Below, in pieces: positions 7,764 to 15,867 of a stretch of DNA of 64,000 nt. The translations under genes and the position numbers were made by a program. Below the pieces are notes generated by a model. The model saw only the letters and a program-made list of their open reading frames with translations. It had not been told where the DNA came from and ran no database searches. The stretch is from Bacillota bacterium (GTDB taxonomy: Bacteria > Bacillota > Bacilli > Bacillales_A > Planococcaceae): the NCBI GenBank assembly GCA_023405135.1, contig JAEXYZ010000062.1, forward strand, positions 1 to 64,000. The letters are read 5' to 3'. The first letter of the stretch is position 1. Each line of letters opens with the position of its first letter.

Positions 7764-8315
7764 ATGAGAGTTGTAGCAGGTGAAAGAAAGGGTATGCCTT
7801 TAAAAGCAGTAACAGGAACGACTACAAGACCGACAACAGATAAGGTAAAAGAATCCATATTTAATATAATTGGTCCTTATTTTGATGGAGGTATTGTCCT
7901 TGATTTATTTGCTGGTAGTGGTGGACTAGGAATAGAAGCTTTAAGCCGTGGCGTTCAAAAAGCAATTTTTGTTGAGAAAGATGGACGTGCTTTTCAAACG
8001 TTGCAAGAGAATATAAAAAAATGCCGTTATGAGGAAGTTACTGAAACTTTTAAAACTGATGCGACACGAGCAGTAAAAGGCGTTATAAAAAGAGAGATAC
8101 AAATTGATTATCTTTTTTTAGACCCTCCATATCGTAAAGTGGAATATTATGATCTTATTTTAACATTAATTGAGGCTGGAAAACTTTCAGAGAATGCTGT
8201 AATAGTTTGTGAACATGCAGCAGAAGTTAACTTACCTTCAAATTATGGTTCTTATTCTTTAAGTAGACAGGAAAATTATGGGGGCACAATTATTTCAATA
8301 TATCGTTACCTTTAA
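7764..8315 (+). CDS. rsmD: 16S rRNA (guanine966-N2)-methyltransferase RsmD
   Basis: A 183-aa SAM-dependent methyltransferase that modifies G966 of 16S rRNA. It starts with the conserved MRVVAGERKGMPL and has TRPTTDKVKESIFNI, the SAM-binding loop LDLFAGSGGLGIEALSRG (about 43-60), VEKD, and the catalytic DPPY (about 129-132). An upstream frame stays open to 7701, but the ATG at 7764 matches the family start; its ribosome site (GGTGAA) is weak. It corresponds to ylbH of B. subtilis and is followed by coaD, the usual pair. Confidence 0.92.
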   Translation: MRVVAGERKGMPLKAVTGTTTRPTTDKVKESIFNIIGPYFDGGIVLDLFAGSGGLGIEALSRGVQKAIFVEKDGRAFQTLQENIKKCRYEEVTETFKTDATRAVKGVIKREIQIDYLFLDPPYRKVEYYDLILTLIEAGKLSENAVIVCEHAAEVNLPSNYGSYSLSRQENYGGTIISIYRYL

Positions 8316-8348
8316 AAAGGTATGATTAAAGGGAGGAGGGAGAAGTTG

Positions 8349-8834
8349 TTGGCTGAAAAAATCGCAGTAGTACCAGGAAGCTTTGATCCTATAACAAACG
8401 GTCATTTAGATATAATTAAACGGGCTGCAGATGTATTTGATATTGTTTATGTAGCTGTTTTAAATAATTCTTCAAAGAAGCCGTTATTTACTATTGATGA
8501 ACGAATGGCGTTAATTGCACAAGTAACGAAGGATATTTCAAATATTCGAATCGAAAGTTCTTCTGGTTTATTAATCGATTATGCACGAGCAAAAAATGCA
8601 AAAGCAATTGTCAGAGGCTTACGTGCAATTTCTGATTTTGAATATGAAATGCAAATTACATCAATGAACCGCTTCTTAGATGAATCAATTGAAACATTTT
8701 TCATCATGACAAAAAATCAATATGCCTTTTTAAGCTCGAGTATTGTAAAAGAAGTAGCCCAATATGGAGGAAATGTAAAGGGTTTAGTACCGAAAGAAGT
8801 AGAGACTGCTTTATTGCATAAATTTAATAAATAA
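8349..8834 (+). CDS. coaD: Phosphopantetheine adenylyltransferase CoaD
   Basis: 161 aa. CoaD joins ATP and 4'-phosphopantetheine to dephospho-CoA, the fourth step of coenzyme A synthesis. The nucleotidyltransferase motif GSFDPITNGHLDI is near the N-terminus, followed by VRGLRAISDFEYE and SSSIVKEVA. The start is one of two adjacent TTGs (8346 or 8349) after AGGAGG at 8334-8339; 8349 has the better 9-nt spacing and gives MAEKIAVV. The frame is open to an ATG at 8322, which lies upstream of the ribosome site. It sits 33 nt after rsmD, so one transcript is likely, ended by a strong terminator. Confidence 0.92.
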   Translation: MAEKIAVVPGSFDPITNGHLDIIKRAADVFDIVYVAVLNNSSKKPLFTIDERMALIAQVTKDISNIRIESSSGLLIDYARAKNAKAIVRGLRAISDFEYEMQITSMNRFLDESIETFFIMTKNQYAFLSSSIVKEVAQYGGNVKGLVPKEVETALLHKFNK

Positions 8835-8877
8835 AAGAAATCGACAAAATCTTAAATTTGATTTTGTCGATTTCTTT
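8834..8877. terminator. Bidirectional terminator between coaD and the ylbJ-like gene
   Basis: An 18-bp perfect stem (AAAGAAATCGACAAAATC with its complement at 8860-8877) has an 8-nt loop. It has A-rich and T-rich flanks, so it can end transcription both ways. It fills the whole gap between the two convergent stop codons. Confidence 0.85.
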
Positions 8878-9785
8878 TATAAAAAGATTAAATAGAAAAG
8901 AATTGGAATGAAAATAGTATATAAAATTCGCATTAATATATATGGTTTTAATGAAAGATGTTCACTTTTTGCAATAACAGCCACCTGCATATGGATACTT
9001 AAGCTTTGGCTAGTTAAAAATGTTGCCAAAAGCAATAAAAGAATACTTGGTTGATTTTCAAATAACTGTTGTCCAATTTGTAACCCGTTTGTCATTTCCA
9101 ACATTGCTGCAATAAGCAGCATTACATTATTATGTATATCTGGAATAAAGCTTTTAACGGAGTGCATGACAACAGTATAAATTGTTGTGAAAAAAATGAT
9201 AGTAGATCCAACAACTAAAACCGTCGGAATACTATCTTTTATACTGCTTGTAAAAGGATTTTGTTGTTTCGAAGATTGAGTTCCGGCATTACTAACACTG
9301 TCAAAACTTCCTTGACGAAAATAATAATAAGCAAAAGTTAAAATGAGTATCGAAACAACATGATATAAAGATAAAAATTGCCAACTAAAATGAGAATCAT
9401 TTAGTAAATCATTACCAACGAATCCTAATACGAATAAAGGGCTTGGACTATGACAAATACTTAATAGGATGTTTGCTTCACGAAGGGATATTTGTTTACT
9501 TTTTTTTAAATAAACAATTGTTGCTGCACCTGTTGGAAAACCTCCTAGTGCGCTAATTCCATATGTTTTAAAATATAATTTAAATCTTGATAAGGAATTA
9601 CTAGTATTTGGTGTTAGTCGAATGAACCATTGCGTAAGAATGAGATAGGGAAGTAAGTATGGGAATAATGCCTCCATAAATAATTCTACCCCTAAATCAG
9701 TTCCTTCGTGAGCAATACCAGGAAATAGTAATAATAAAATAATTAATGTTAAACAAACGAATAAATATAGTAGTGGAATATGCAT
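8877..9785 (-). CDS. ylbJ: YlbJ-like multi-pass membrane protein (nucleoside-recognition/Gate fold)
   Basis: 302 aa with about eight hydrophobic segments. The stretches LGGFPTGAATIVYLKKSKQ and CHSPSPLFVLGFVGNDLL match the pattern of YlbJ, a sporulation membrane protein of the Gate/nucleoside-recognition type that is under sigma-E in B. subtilis. Its transported or sensed substrate is not established. The protein is about 100 residues shorter than I recall for B. subtilis YlbJ. Its position next to coaD and before ylbL is the same, although here it is on the opposite strand. The start is ATG 9785; a TTG at 9788 is the alternative, and the ribosome site is weak. B. subtilis ylbK, which follows ylbJ there, is absent. 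Confidence 0.65.
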   Translation of the reverse strand: MHIPLLYLFVCLTLIILLLLFPGIAHEGTDLGVELFMEALFPYLLPYLILTQWFIRLTPNTSNSLSRFKLYFKTYGISALGGFPTGAATIVYLKKSKQISLREANILLSICHSPSPLFVLGFVGNDLLNDSHFSWQFLSLYHVVSILILTFAYYYFRQGSFDSVSNAGTQSSKQQNPFTSSIKDSIPTVLVVGSTIIFFTTIYTVVMHSVKSFIPDIHNNVMLLIAAMLEMTNGLQIGQQLFENQPSILLLLLATFLTSQSLSIHMQVAVIAKSEHLSLKPYILMRILYTIFIPILFYLIFL

Positions 9786-9895
9786 CAACTCTTTTCATTG
9801 TTTTGTTTTCTGTATAATCAAATGCTAAAATAATATATGCAAACATAAAAATAAATAGTCTATTAAAAAGGTAACTTCAGGAGGTGCTATACATA

Positions 9896-10954
9896 TTGAA
9901 GAAGACGTTACTTTCTTTTATCATTTCGCTAGCAATCGTTTTTTTCTTAGCCTTTTATCAGCTTGACTACTATATTATGAAACCTGGAAGCGCCTATGAT
10001 GTTAGCCAATTTGTAACGGTTGAAGATGGGGATCAAAATGATGAAGGTACACTAAGTTTAATGACTGTTGCTATGAGTACTGCAACCCCTCTTACATATG
10101 TAATTGCTCATTTTAAAGAGTTTGAGGAAATTATGGAGATAGGAGATGTCCGTCAAGAAGAAGAAGATGAGGCAGAGTATAGTATTCGACAATTAAAATT
10201 AATGACGGATTCACAATTTAATGCACAATATGTTGCATTTAAAAAGGCAGGTTTACCTTATACGATTGATTACAATGGGGTAACAGTTTTAAATGTGCTT
10301 GCAAATGGAGCTGCTGATGGTCAGTTGCAGCCAGGAGATAATATTGTTGAAATTGATGGACAATTAATAGAAAAAGCAGAAGACTTATCTAATATTTTAA
10401 ATGCAAAAAAAGAACATGATACAGTAAAATTAGTTATTAATCGTAATGATGAACTGCTTGATCGCACAATAACTTTGAAGGGAATTCCTGGAGATGAAAG
10501 TCATCGTGTCGGTATAGGAATCTCTTACTCTGAAAATAAATCGATTAGAACGGATCCTAAAGTAAAAATTGAAGCGGACGATATTGGAGGTCCTTCGGCA
10601 GGTTTAATGTTTACTTTAGGTATTTTAAATCAACTTCTCGATAAAGATCTTACAAAAGGCTATAACATAGCTGGAACCGGAGAAATGAATGAAGACGGCA
10701 CAGTTGGTCGAATTGGTGGAGTTGAGAAGAAGGTTGTCGCTGCAGATGAAGATCATATGGAAATTTTCTTCGCTCCGGATGATAAAATAACGAATGCAAT
10801 GTTAAAAGTGAATCCATCCGTAAAATCGAATTATGAGGCTGCTGTAGAAACCGCAAAAAAAATAAAAACTGATATGAAAATTGTTCCTGTTAAGACAATT
10901 GATGACGCACTTAATTATTTGGAGCAACTAGAGCCGAAAGAAGATATTTCATAA
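9896..10954 (+). CDS. ylbL: YlbL, membrane-anchored PDZ/Lon-type serine protease
   Basis: 352 aa. An N-terminal transmembrane segment (about residues 6-24) is followed by YYIMKPGSAYDV, a PDZ domain (about 115-195; GVTVLNVLANGAADGQLQPGD), and an S16 Lon-like protease domain. Its catalytic Ser lies in GGPSAG (about 233-238) and its Lys in GGVEKK (about 277-282). B. subtilis YlbL is linked to DNA-damage checkpoint recovery by degrading the division inhibitor YneA; streptococcal SepM processes a pheromone. The active site should face outward. The TTG at 9896 is chosen because AGGAGG is at 9879-9884; the GTG at 9884 overlaps that site. It is convergent with tmcAL. Confidence 0.85.
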   Translation: MKKTLLSFIISLAIVFFLAFYQLDYYIMKPGSAYDVSQFVTVEDGDQNDEGTLSLMTVAMSTATPLTYVIAHFKEFEEIMEIGDVRQEEEDEAEYSIRQLKLMTDSQFNAQYVAFKKAGLPYTIDYNGVTVLNVLANGAADGQLQPGDNIVEIDGQLIEKAEDLSNILNAKKEHDTVKLVINRNDELLDRTITLKGIPGDESHRVGIGISYSENKSIRTDPKVKIEADDIGGPSAGLMFTLGILNQLLDKDLTKGYNIAGTGEMNEDGTVGRIGGVEKKVVAADEDHMEIFFAPDDKITNAMLKVNPSVKSNYEAAVETAKKIKTDMKIVPVKTIDDALNYLEQLEPKEDIS

Positions 10955-11051
10955 ATTTGTTTAATATGAAAAAATGATGAGTGATGTGCACTCGAGGAAA
11001 TATTGTATTTTAAATTTCCTAATTTAAGCCCCAGTGATGAAATAACATAGA

Positions 11052-11197
11052 GAAGACGCAGCCTACCGTTGTAAGCTGCGTCCTAGAATATTAGAAGGAC
11101 AATTTAACTGTGAGCGGACCTTACAAAAGATTTAAGACAAGTCGTAGAGACACATAACGTGGCTCCGCGGCTTGTTTGCTTTAGACTGCTCATTCAT
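11052..11197 (+). repeat. Dispersed structured repeat, copy A
   Basis: About 146 bp, closely similar to the element at 34568-34757. It has hairpin 1 (ACGCAGC near 11056 pairing with GCTGCGT ending at 11081) and a larger hairpin formed by ACAAGTCGTAGAG (11137-11149) and the GGCTCCGCGGCTTGT arm ending at 11175. An outer arm TGTGAGCGG starts at 11109. Pairs that differ between copies are often G-U or G-C exchanges, which suggests RNA-level structure. It fills the gap between the convergent genes ylbL and tmcAL and may also end their transcripts, but I see no separate T-run. Confidence 0.7.
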
Positions 11198-11202
11198 AAA
11201 AT

Positions 11203-12426
11203 TTATTTAGTACTATCCGATATACGAATCGGTGGTGTGTTGTAGTCGCCATTTATTTTTCGTTTTGAAGCAAGATTAACGCTTTGTGCGTACATTTCGG
11301 TTGCGCGGATGTCTAGTTCTAGCATTTCGTCTTTGATCGATGCAACTCTGCTTATTAATGGAAGCTTAAAATGTTTTTTATTTTCTGATATATAGGCTTG
11401 TCCCTTCGAAGTCATGCCAAGTAGACGTATATATGTTGGCTTTGTAAATTGATGCAATTGTTCTTTTGTAATACCAGTGTATATATGGGTAATCATCCGC
11501 TGTAGTCGGGTCCATGTATAACGTTTTGATTTTAAATTTGTCATAAACTCTACATATGACTCGCTTTTTTTTGCTGATTTAAGCAAGGCAAATTCAAGTC
11601 CTTCTAAGACATCTGCAAATTGAGTCAATTGCTCTGGTGTATTACGTAAAATTGAAAAACGCAGTAATGGCCACATTGTTTCCCAACTTATAAATGTATC
11701 GAATTTTTTTATCCAATCTTCTAATTGAAAAAAGGTTGGCTTTGGTACGAAAGTTGAGATTTCTTCTAAAGACTGTTGTTCAAATATTGCCTTTCTAATG
11801 CCAGTAGCACTTGCGATAGTGGAATTTGTATTGATATCATCGTGATAACCCGCTTGAATCCTTTGAATTGTAACAGGCTTTATAGGTAACTTTAATCGAT
11901 TAGCAGCCTCTAAATAATGGTACCCTAAAATGTTGTTGGGTTGAGATAAGTCAATATATTCCTTTAGTTCTTTTTGTTTAAGTTTTTCGTATGCCATATA
12001 TAAACTTTGGGGATAACTAATTCCAGTCGTAACGAATTGTTTAATTAAAGCATTATATTCCTCATTATTTTTTTCTAATAAATAGTATGTGTTTAAAAAT
12101 GGTTGTATGGAGCCTTGCTCACTACCGAAGGCGAATGTTTCACAATTAATAGCGTCTAGTAGCTGTATCGCTCCTTCTGCAAAATGAGTGGCGTTACCTG
12201 TACTAAATACGTAAGGAAGTTCTATTACGATATCAATTCCATTCAAGAGTGCCATTTTTGTACGAGTCCATTTATCAACTAAGGAAGGCTCTCCTCGTTG
12301 TAAAAAATGTCCACTCATAACTGCAATAGATACATCTGCATTCGTTTGTTTTTTTGATTGGTTCATATGATATAGATGACCGTTATGAAATGGATTATAT
12401 TCAACGACAACACCGACTGCATTCAT
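11203..12426 (-). CDS. tmcAL: tRNA(Met) cytidine acetate ligase TmcAL (YlbM)
   Basis: 407 aa. TmcAL uses ATP and acetate to make N4-acetylcytidine at the wobble base of elongator tRNA(Met). The N-terminus has the nucleotidyltransferase motif VVEYNPFHNGHLYHM, then VAVMSGHFLQRGEPS-like SGHFLQRGEPSLVDKW and IELPYVFSTGNATHFAEGA. Length and motifs match B. subtilis YlbM. An AGGAG lies about 8 nt before the ATG on the minus strand. It is divergent from ylbN, as in B. subtilis. Confidence 0.92.
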   Translation of the reverse strand: MNAVGVVVEYNPFHNGHLYHMNQSKKQTNADVSIAVMSGHFLQRGEPSLVDKWTRTKMALLNGIDIVIELPYVFSTGNATHFAEGAIQLLDAINCETFAFGSEQGSIQPFLNTYYLLEKNNEEYNALIKQFVTTGISYPQSLYMAYEKLKQKELKEYIDLSQPNNILGYHYLEAANRLKLPIKPVTIQRIQAGYHDDINTNSTIASATGIRKAIFEQQSLEEISTFVPKPTFFQLEDWIKKFDTFISWETMWPLLRFSILRNTPEQLTQFADVLEGLEFALLKSAKKSESYVEFMTNLKSKRYTWTRLQRMITHIYTGITKEQLHQFTKPTYIRLLGMTSKGQAYISENKKHFKLPLISRVASIKDEMLELDIRATEMYAQSVNLASKRKINGDYNTPPIRISDSTK

Positions 12427-12519
12427 TCGTTACACTCCTAATTAAATAATTTATCATATAAAGAGTTTACATTTAATAAAAATTATAGTCTTCATCTTCT
12501 TAAGTGACAAGAAAATATC

Positions 12520-12548
12520 TTGACATCTAAAAATACACATTATATAAT
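12520..12548 (+). promoter_or_regulatory. Sigma-A promoter of ylbN-rpmF
   Basis: A consensus -35 TTGACA (12520-12525) and consensus -10 TATAAT (12543-12548) are separated by exactly 17 bp and lie 30 nt before ylbN. This is the strongest promoter match in the window and fits a highly expressed ribosomal protein transcript. Confidence 0.9.
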
Positions 12549-12577
12549 CAACATTGTTGTCTCGAGGTGATTAATGA

Positions 12578-13111
12578 ATGAAATGGTCAATTCATCAATT
12601 ATCAAAGTATCGCCAAAATGGGATGCCGATTGATGCAGAAGTACAATTGGATGATGTAAAGAAACGAAATAATGATATTCGTCATATTTCACCTGTTCAT
12701 GTAAAAGGACACTGTACTTTCGGTGCATCGCAAATGACATGTCAATTTACGATGACGGCGACTTTAACGCTTCCTTGCGCTAGAACGTGGGAAGATGTTG
12801 AATATCCAATAAAAGTCGATGCGGTTGAAGTGTTTAGCTGGATTGATCCGGAACACCGTGGTAATGACGATGAAGATATCCATTATATTGATGGAGAAGT
12901 AATCGATTTAAAGCCAGTTTTAGAGGAGCTTGTGCTTCTTGAAGTACCGATGCAAGTATTTAAAGAAAATACTGAAGGTAAGGTACAAGGTGGTAAAGGT
13001 TGGAGTTATTCAACAGAAGAAGATGCCCGCCGTCAAAAGGAAAATGACGAACCAAAAGTGGATCCAAGACTGGCTGATTTAGCTAAGTATTTTGATCAAA
13101 CAGATGAATAG
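12578..13111 (+). CDS. ylbN: YlbN, DUF177/YceD family protein
   Basis: 177 aa, soluble and acidic. It belongs to the YceD/DUF177 family, which is nearly always encoded just before rpmF and in some bacteria and plants is needed for 23S rRNA accumulation. Visible family traits are VKGHCTFGASQMTCQFTMTA with its cysteine pair, TLPCARTWEDVEYP, and the C-terminal DPRLADLAKYFDQ. A GAGGTGA sequence precedes the ATG. The gene is 24 nt upstream of rpmF and shares its consensus promoter. Confidence 0.88.
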   Translation: MKWSIHQLSKYRQNGMPIDAEVQLDDVKKRNNDIRHISPVHVKGHCTFGASQMTCQFTMTATLTLPCARTWEDVEYPIKVDAVEVFSWIDPEHRGNDDEDIHYIDGEVIDLKPVLEELVLLEVPMQVFKENTEGKVQGGKGWSYSTEEDARRQKENDEPKVDPRLADLAKYFDQTDE

Positions 13112-13135
13112 ATAATCTGTAAGGAGGTGCCAATA

Positions 13136-13309
13136 ATGGCTGTACCATTTAGAAGAACTTCTAAAACTGCTAAAAGAAAGCGTCGTACGCATTTCAAATT
13201 ATCTGTACCTGGTATGGTAGCATGCCCAAACTGTGGAGAAGCAACTTTAGCTCACCACGTATGTAAAGCTTGTGGACACTACAAAGGTAAAGAAGTAGTA
13301 AGCAAATAA
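13136..13309 (+). CDS. rpmF: 50S ribosomal protein L32
   Basis: 57 aa, basic, with the L32 pattern AVPFRRTSKTAKRKRRTH at the start. Two CxxC pairs (CPNC and CKAC) indicate the zinc-binding form of L32. AAGGAGGTG lies 7 nt before the ATG at 13136, so the slightly longer frame from 13127 is not the start. It is the second gene of the ylbN operon. Confidence 0.96.
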   Translation: MAVPFRRTSKTAKRKRRTHFKLSVPGMVACPNCGEATLAHHVCKACGHYKGKEVVSK

Positions 13310-13320
13310 TAAAATTAAAG

Positions 13321-13405
13321 CACGTTAATTATAAGTGTTGAAAAAACCTTATAAATGTAATTTACATAAGTAAAAGGTTTATACAAATCTTATAAAATAA
13401 ACGTG
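13321..13405 (+). repeat. Nested imperfect palindrome after rpmF
   Basis: Four arms pair in order around one centre: CACGTT 13321-13326 with AACGTG 13400-13405, TTATAAG 13329-13335 with CTTATAA 13389-13395, AAACCTT 13344-13350 with AAGGTTT 13374-13380, and ATGTAA 13355-13360 with TTACAT 13362-13367. Together they give one long hairpin of about 85 nt with internal loops. It starts 12 nt after the rpmF stop and precedes the terminator, so it would lie in the rpmF 3' untranslated RNA. It could be a small mobile-element remnant or an RNA-stabilising structure. Confidence 0.6.
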
Positions 13406-13449
13406 TATCAAGCAGAGCGTATTCCGAAATTCGTCCTGCAAACTATTTA

Positions 13450-13493
13450 AGGCTATTAGAGAGGCCATGGCTCTCTAATAGCCTTTTAATTTT
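13450..13493 (+). terminator. Intrinsic terminator of the ylbN-rpmF operon
   Basis: A 13-bp perfect stem (GGCTATTAGAGAG / CTCTCTAATAGCC) has a 7-nt loop and is followed by TTTTAATTTTT. The 125 bases from here to the next gene hold nothing else I can support. Confidence 0.85.
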
Positions 13494-13618
13494 TAGGGAA
13501 ATAATATTGGGAATTCTCAAATTATTTTTAATTGAACCTTGTAAAATTAGATTTAGTCATTTACTATTTAAATCAAAGTCTTACATTATGTTGAAATAAT
13601 ACTAAGGGGATGTAAAGG

Positions 13619-14377
13619 ATGGCTTATAAAATTGAAAATGATAATGGGGTTTGTACGTTTACGATTGACCGTCAAGGAAAGCGGAACGCGGTAAATGATG
13701 AAGTCATGAACGGCTTAAAGGAAGTTATTACATTTATAAAAGAAAATGAATCGGTGCGATTTTTAGTTATTACAGGTGCTGGAGAAAAAGCATTTTGTTC
13801 AGGTGGAGATTTGTCAGAATTTCATAGCTTACATACAGAAGAACAAGCCTTTGGAATGCTAAGTAAAATGGGTAATATTTTATATGACTTAGCGACATTG
13901 CGTGTTCCAACAATTGCTTTAATCAATGGAACGGCAGTTGGGGGAGGTTGTGAAATTGCGACTGCTTGTGATTTTAGATTAGTCGCTTCTCACGCAAAAT
14001 GTGGATTTATACAAGGTACTCTTTCGATTACAACTGGCTGGGGTGGCGGTACATATTTATTTGAAAGAGGTTTAAGACATGATCGGGCATTAAAAATGTT
14101 GGTGGATGCAAAAACATACGATGCAAAGCTGCTATATGAAATTGGATGGGCGATGCGTGTTTTTGAAGGGTCAAAAGAACAAGCCCTTGAAGAATTTATT
14201 TTAGAGATGAAAAAAATCCATCCTTCTGTACATCAAGCTTATAAAGAAATCGAGCTTCGTAAATGGAAAGAACGAAATATGTATGAACGAGTTATGGAAG
14301 AGATTCGTCTTTGTGCAAAACTATGGGAAAGTGATGCACACAATGAAGCAGTAAATCGATTTTTGAACAAATCGTAA
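13619..14377 (+). CDS. Enoyl-CoA hydratase/isomerase family protein
   Basis: 252 aa of the crotonase superfamily. It shows FSGGDL-type AFCSGGDLSEFHS (about 60-72) and GTAVGGGCEIATACDFRL (about 104-121), the two oxyanion-hole regions. Where typical hydratases carry catalytic Glu residues the second one is not obvious, so the exact reaction (hydratase, isomerase, decarboxylase or hydrolase) is open. AAGGGG lies 9 nt before the ATG. It stands between rpmF and the RsfA-type regulator, where B. subtilis has no such gene. A decayed acyl-CoA carboxylase gene 840 bp downstream suggests that an acyl-CoA gene group once existed here. Confidence 0.82.
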   Translation: MAYKIENDNGVCTFTIDRQGKRNAVNDEVMNGLKEVITFIKENESVRFLVITGAGEKAFCSGGDLSEFHSLHTEEQAFGMLSKMGNILYDLATLRVPTIALINGTAVGGGCEIATACDFRLVASHAKCGFIQGTLSITTGWGGGTYLFERGLRHDRALKMLVDAKTYDAKLLYEIGWAMRVFEGSKEQALEEFILEMKKIHPSVHQAYKEIELRKWKERNMYERVMEEIRLCAKLWESDAHNEAVNRFLNKS

Positions 14378-14543
14378 TTGAAAGACAGTATAAATTTCAA
14401 ACTTTGTATATATGCTATGGTGTCATAGTTTAAATACGCCGTTTTAAATCTAATACTTTTATACAGTGAAAACTCGAGTGAACTATATATGAATCATATA
14501 ATCAAATTTTTAACAGGATAAAAAGTATACCTAAATGGGTGTT

Positions 14544-14560
14544 CTGTTAATAGTTAACAG
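14544..14560 (+). other. Short hairpin CTGTTAA-TAG-TTAACAG
   Basis: A 7-bp perfect stem with a 3-nt loop just before the terminator at 14566. The preceding 165 bases after the enoyl-CoA hydratase stop hold no gene or motif I can support. Confidence 0.4.
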
Positions 14561-14565
14561 TCTGG

Positions 14566-14592
14566 AAACGTCTCTTTATGAGGCGTTTTTTT
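14566..14592 (+). terminator. Intrinsic terminator after the enoyl-CoA hydratase gene
   Basis: AAACGTCTC pairs with GAGGCGTTT (one G-U) around a 5-nt loop and runs into a T-run. It lies about 190 nt downstream of the stop codon, beyond an AT-rich stretch. Confidence 0.8.
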
Positions 14593-14719
14593 CATTTAAG
14601 ATTAAGCGGTAGATAAGTAGAATGAATTTTAATATGTCACAACCTATTTTTTCTATCGAAGCTATTCTATTTATTCTATTTGTCAGCATATAGTAGTAAA
14701 AAATGTGAGGTGATAGAAA

Positions 14720-15103
14720 ATGGATGGAAAAAGACGTAAAGATCAATGGACTGCTGCTGATGATGAGAGATTAGCAGAAATTGTGATCCAGGCAGTACAA
14801 AACGGAAAAACACAATTAGAGGCATTTTCTGAAGCGGCTGCAGTTTTAAATCGTACAAAACAAGCTTGTGGTTTTCGTTGGAATAAAACATTACGCGGCC
14901 AATATGGTCAAATGCTTAATAGTGTTCGAAAACGACCGAAGCAATTAATGCGCAGCCATTTGAAACTAGCGCTTAATAGTTTTGATGAACTGACAGAGGC
15001 GTATAACGAGCTAGAAATAAAATATAGAGAATTACAGACAGAGCATGAAAAAATAATTAAATGGCTACAACAAGGAGCGAATTTTATCGAGCATCAGAAA
15101 TAA
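14720..15103 (+). CDS. ylbO: RsfA/YlbO-family transcription regulator (Myb/SANT-like, sporulation type)
   Basis: 127 aa. The N-terminal DQWTAADDERLAEIV and the following ACGFRWNKTLR form a Myb/SANT-like DNA-binding unit typical of RsfA-type proteins. The C-terminal half (about 85-120) is a coiled coil rich in Glu and Leu. RsfA is a prespore regulator in B. subtilis, and its paralogue YlbO lies in exactly this place after rpmF and is under sigma-E. I infer a sporulation role. AGGTGA precedes the ATG, and a CATATAGT at 14687-14694 could be a sigma-E-like -10, but no convincing -35 was found. Confidence 0.82.
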   Translation: MDGKRRKDQWTAADDERLAEIVIQAVQNGKTQLEAFSEAAAVLNRTKQACGFRWNKTLRGQYGQMLNSVRKRPKQLMRSHLKLALNSFDELTEAYNELEIKYRELQTEHEKIIKWLQQGANFIEHQK

Positions 15104-15216
15104 GCGATACAATTTTTGCATTCCAAATTAGATGAATTCCAAATATATTGAATTTAAATTCATCTAAAGGAGACTAACTAGCATTCGAAAATATAAATTA
15201 AAAGGTTTGTGAAATA

Positions 15217-15645
15217 GTTATTCATTCGACAGTAAAGGCAGGATCTTGGGGAGCAAGAACGGTCGACAAAATCATTCACATTATTTAAAAAAGCAGAAAA
15301 TTACGAGTACCACTATTGTACTTAGTCGATTCTGCAGGTGCACGTATTACAGATCAACTAGAATGTTTCTAAGTAGAAAAGGTGCTGGACAGATATTCAA
15401 GTGAAACGATGTGGCATAGTTCCACAAATAAGTATTCTATTTAGCCCTTCTGCTGCAGAAGGAGCATATATATTTCGGCCATTTTGTAATCGGCAAAATG
15501 GTTGAAGAAATGTATCGATGTATTTAGGGTCGCCTCGAATACTCGAAAGTAATGGGCGGCGCAAAAATGCATTGTACAATAAGTGGCTATGGCGAAGTAC
15601 TACTTTCAATAAGCTATTATAAAGTATATAAGAGAAAATAATCGA
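15217..15645 (+). pseudogene. Decayed acyl-CoA carboxylase carboxyltransferase (beta) subunit
   Basis: Broken pieces of a biotin-dependent carboxyltransferase can be read in order across frames. STVKAGSWGARTVDKII is followed by an in-frame stop, then LRVPLLYLVDSAGARITDQ, ended by another stop. RKGAGQIF lies in a second frame and VPQISILFSPSAAEGAYI in a third. Next come SMYLGSPRILE and finally MGGAKMHCTISGYGEVLL after another shift and a small deletion. These match the conserved core of propionyl/methylmalonyl-type acyl-CoA carboxylases. Both ends of the gene are gone, so it cannot make an enzyme. It lies between the RsfA-type gene and panE, where B. subtilis has ylbP. Confidence 0.85.
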
Positions 15646-15807
15646 TTATCGCCTAAAGAAGTATTTGTTGTTATAAGGATTTGTAGTTTAAAAAGCAGTT
15701 GATAAACTTTCACAGTGTGAATGAAGAAAGACTTCTTCCGCTAAACAAATTTTATTACCGTATCGAAAACACCCAATTTATCCAGTATAATAATAAATAA
15801 TAGAAAC

Positions 15808-15842
15808 AAGGTCTGCCATATTCGGTAGACCTTTACTTTTCT
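15808..15842 (+). terminator. Intrinsic terminator upstream of panE
   Basis: AAGGTCTGCC pairs with GGTAGACCTT (one G-U) around ATATTC and is followed by TACTTTTCTT. It may be the surviving terminator of the decayed carboxyltransferase gene. Confidence 0.75.
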
Positions 15843-15867
15843 TGCGTTCGAAAGAGAGTGAAATAGT

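Noticed and set aside
10650..10856. Minus-strand frame inside ylbL
   Set aside because: A shadow of the protease domain; no ribosome site and no independent signal. Similar shadows in rsmH, pyrC, carB and others were dropped for the same reason.
15397..15609. 70-codon minus-strand frame
   Set aside because: It is the antisense of the carboxyltransferase pseudogene; the plus strand carries the recognisable protein blocks.
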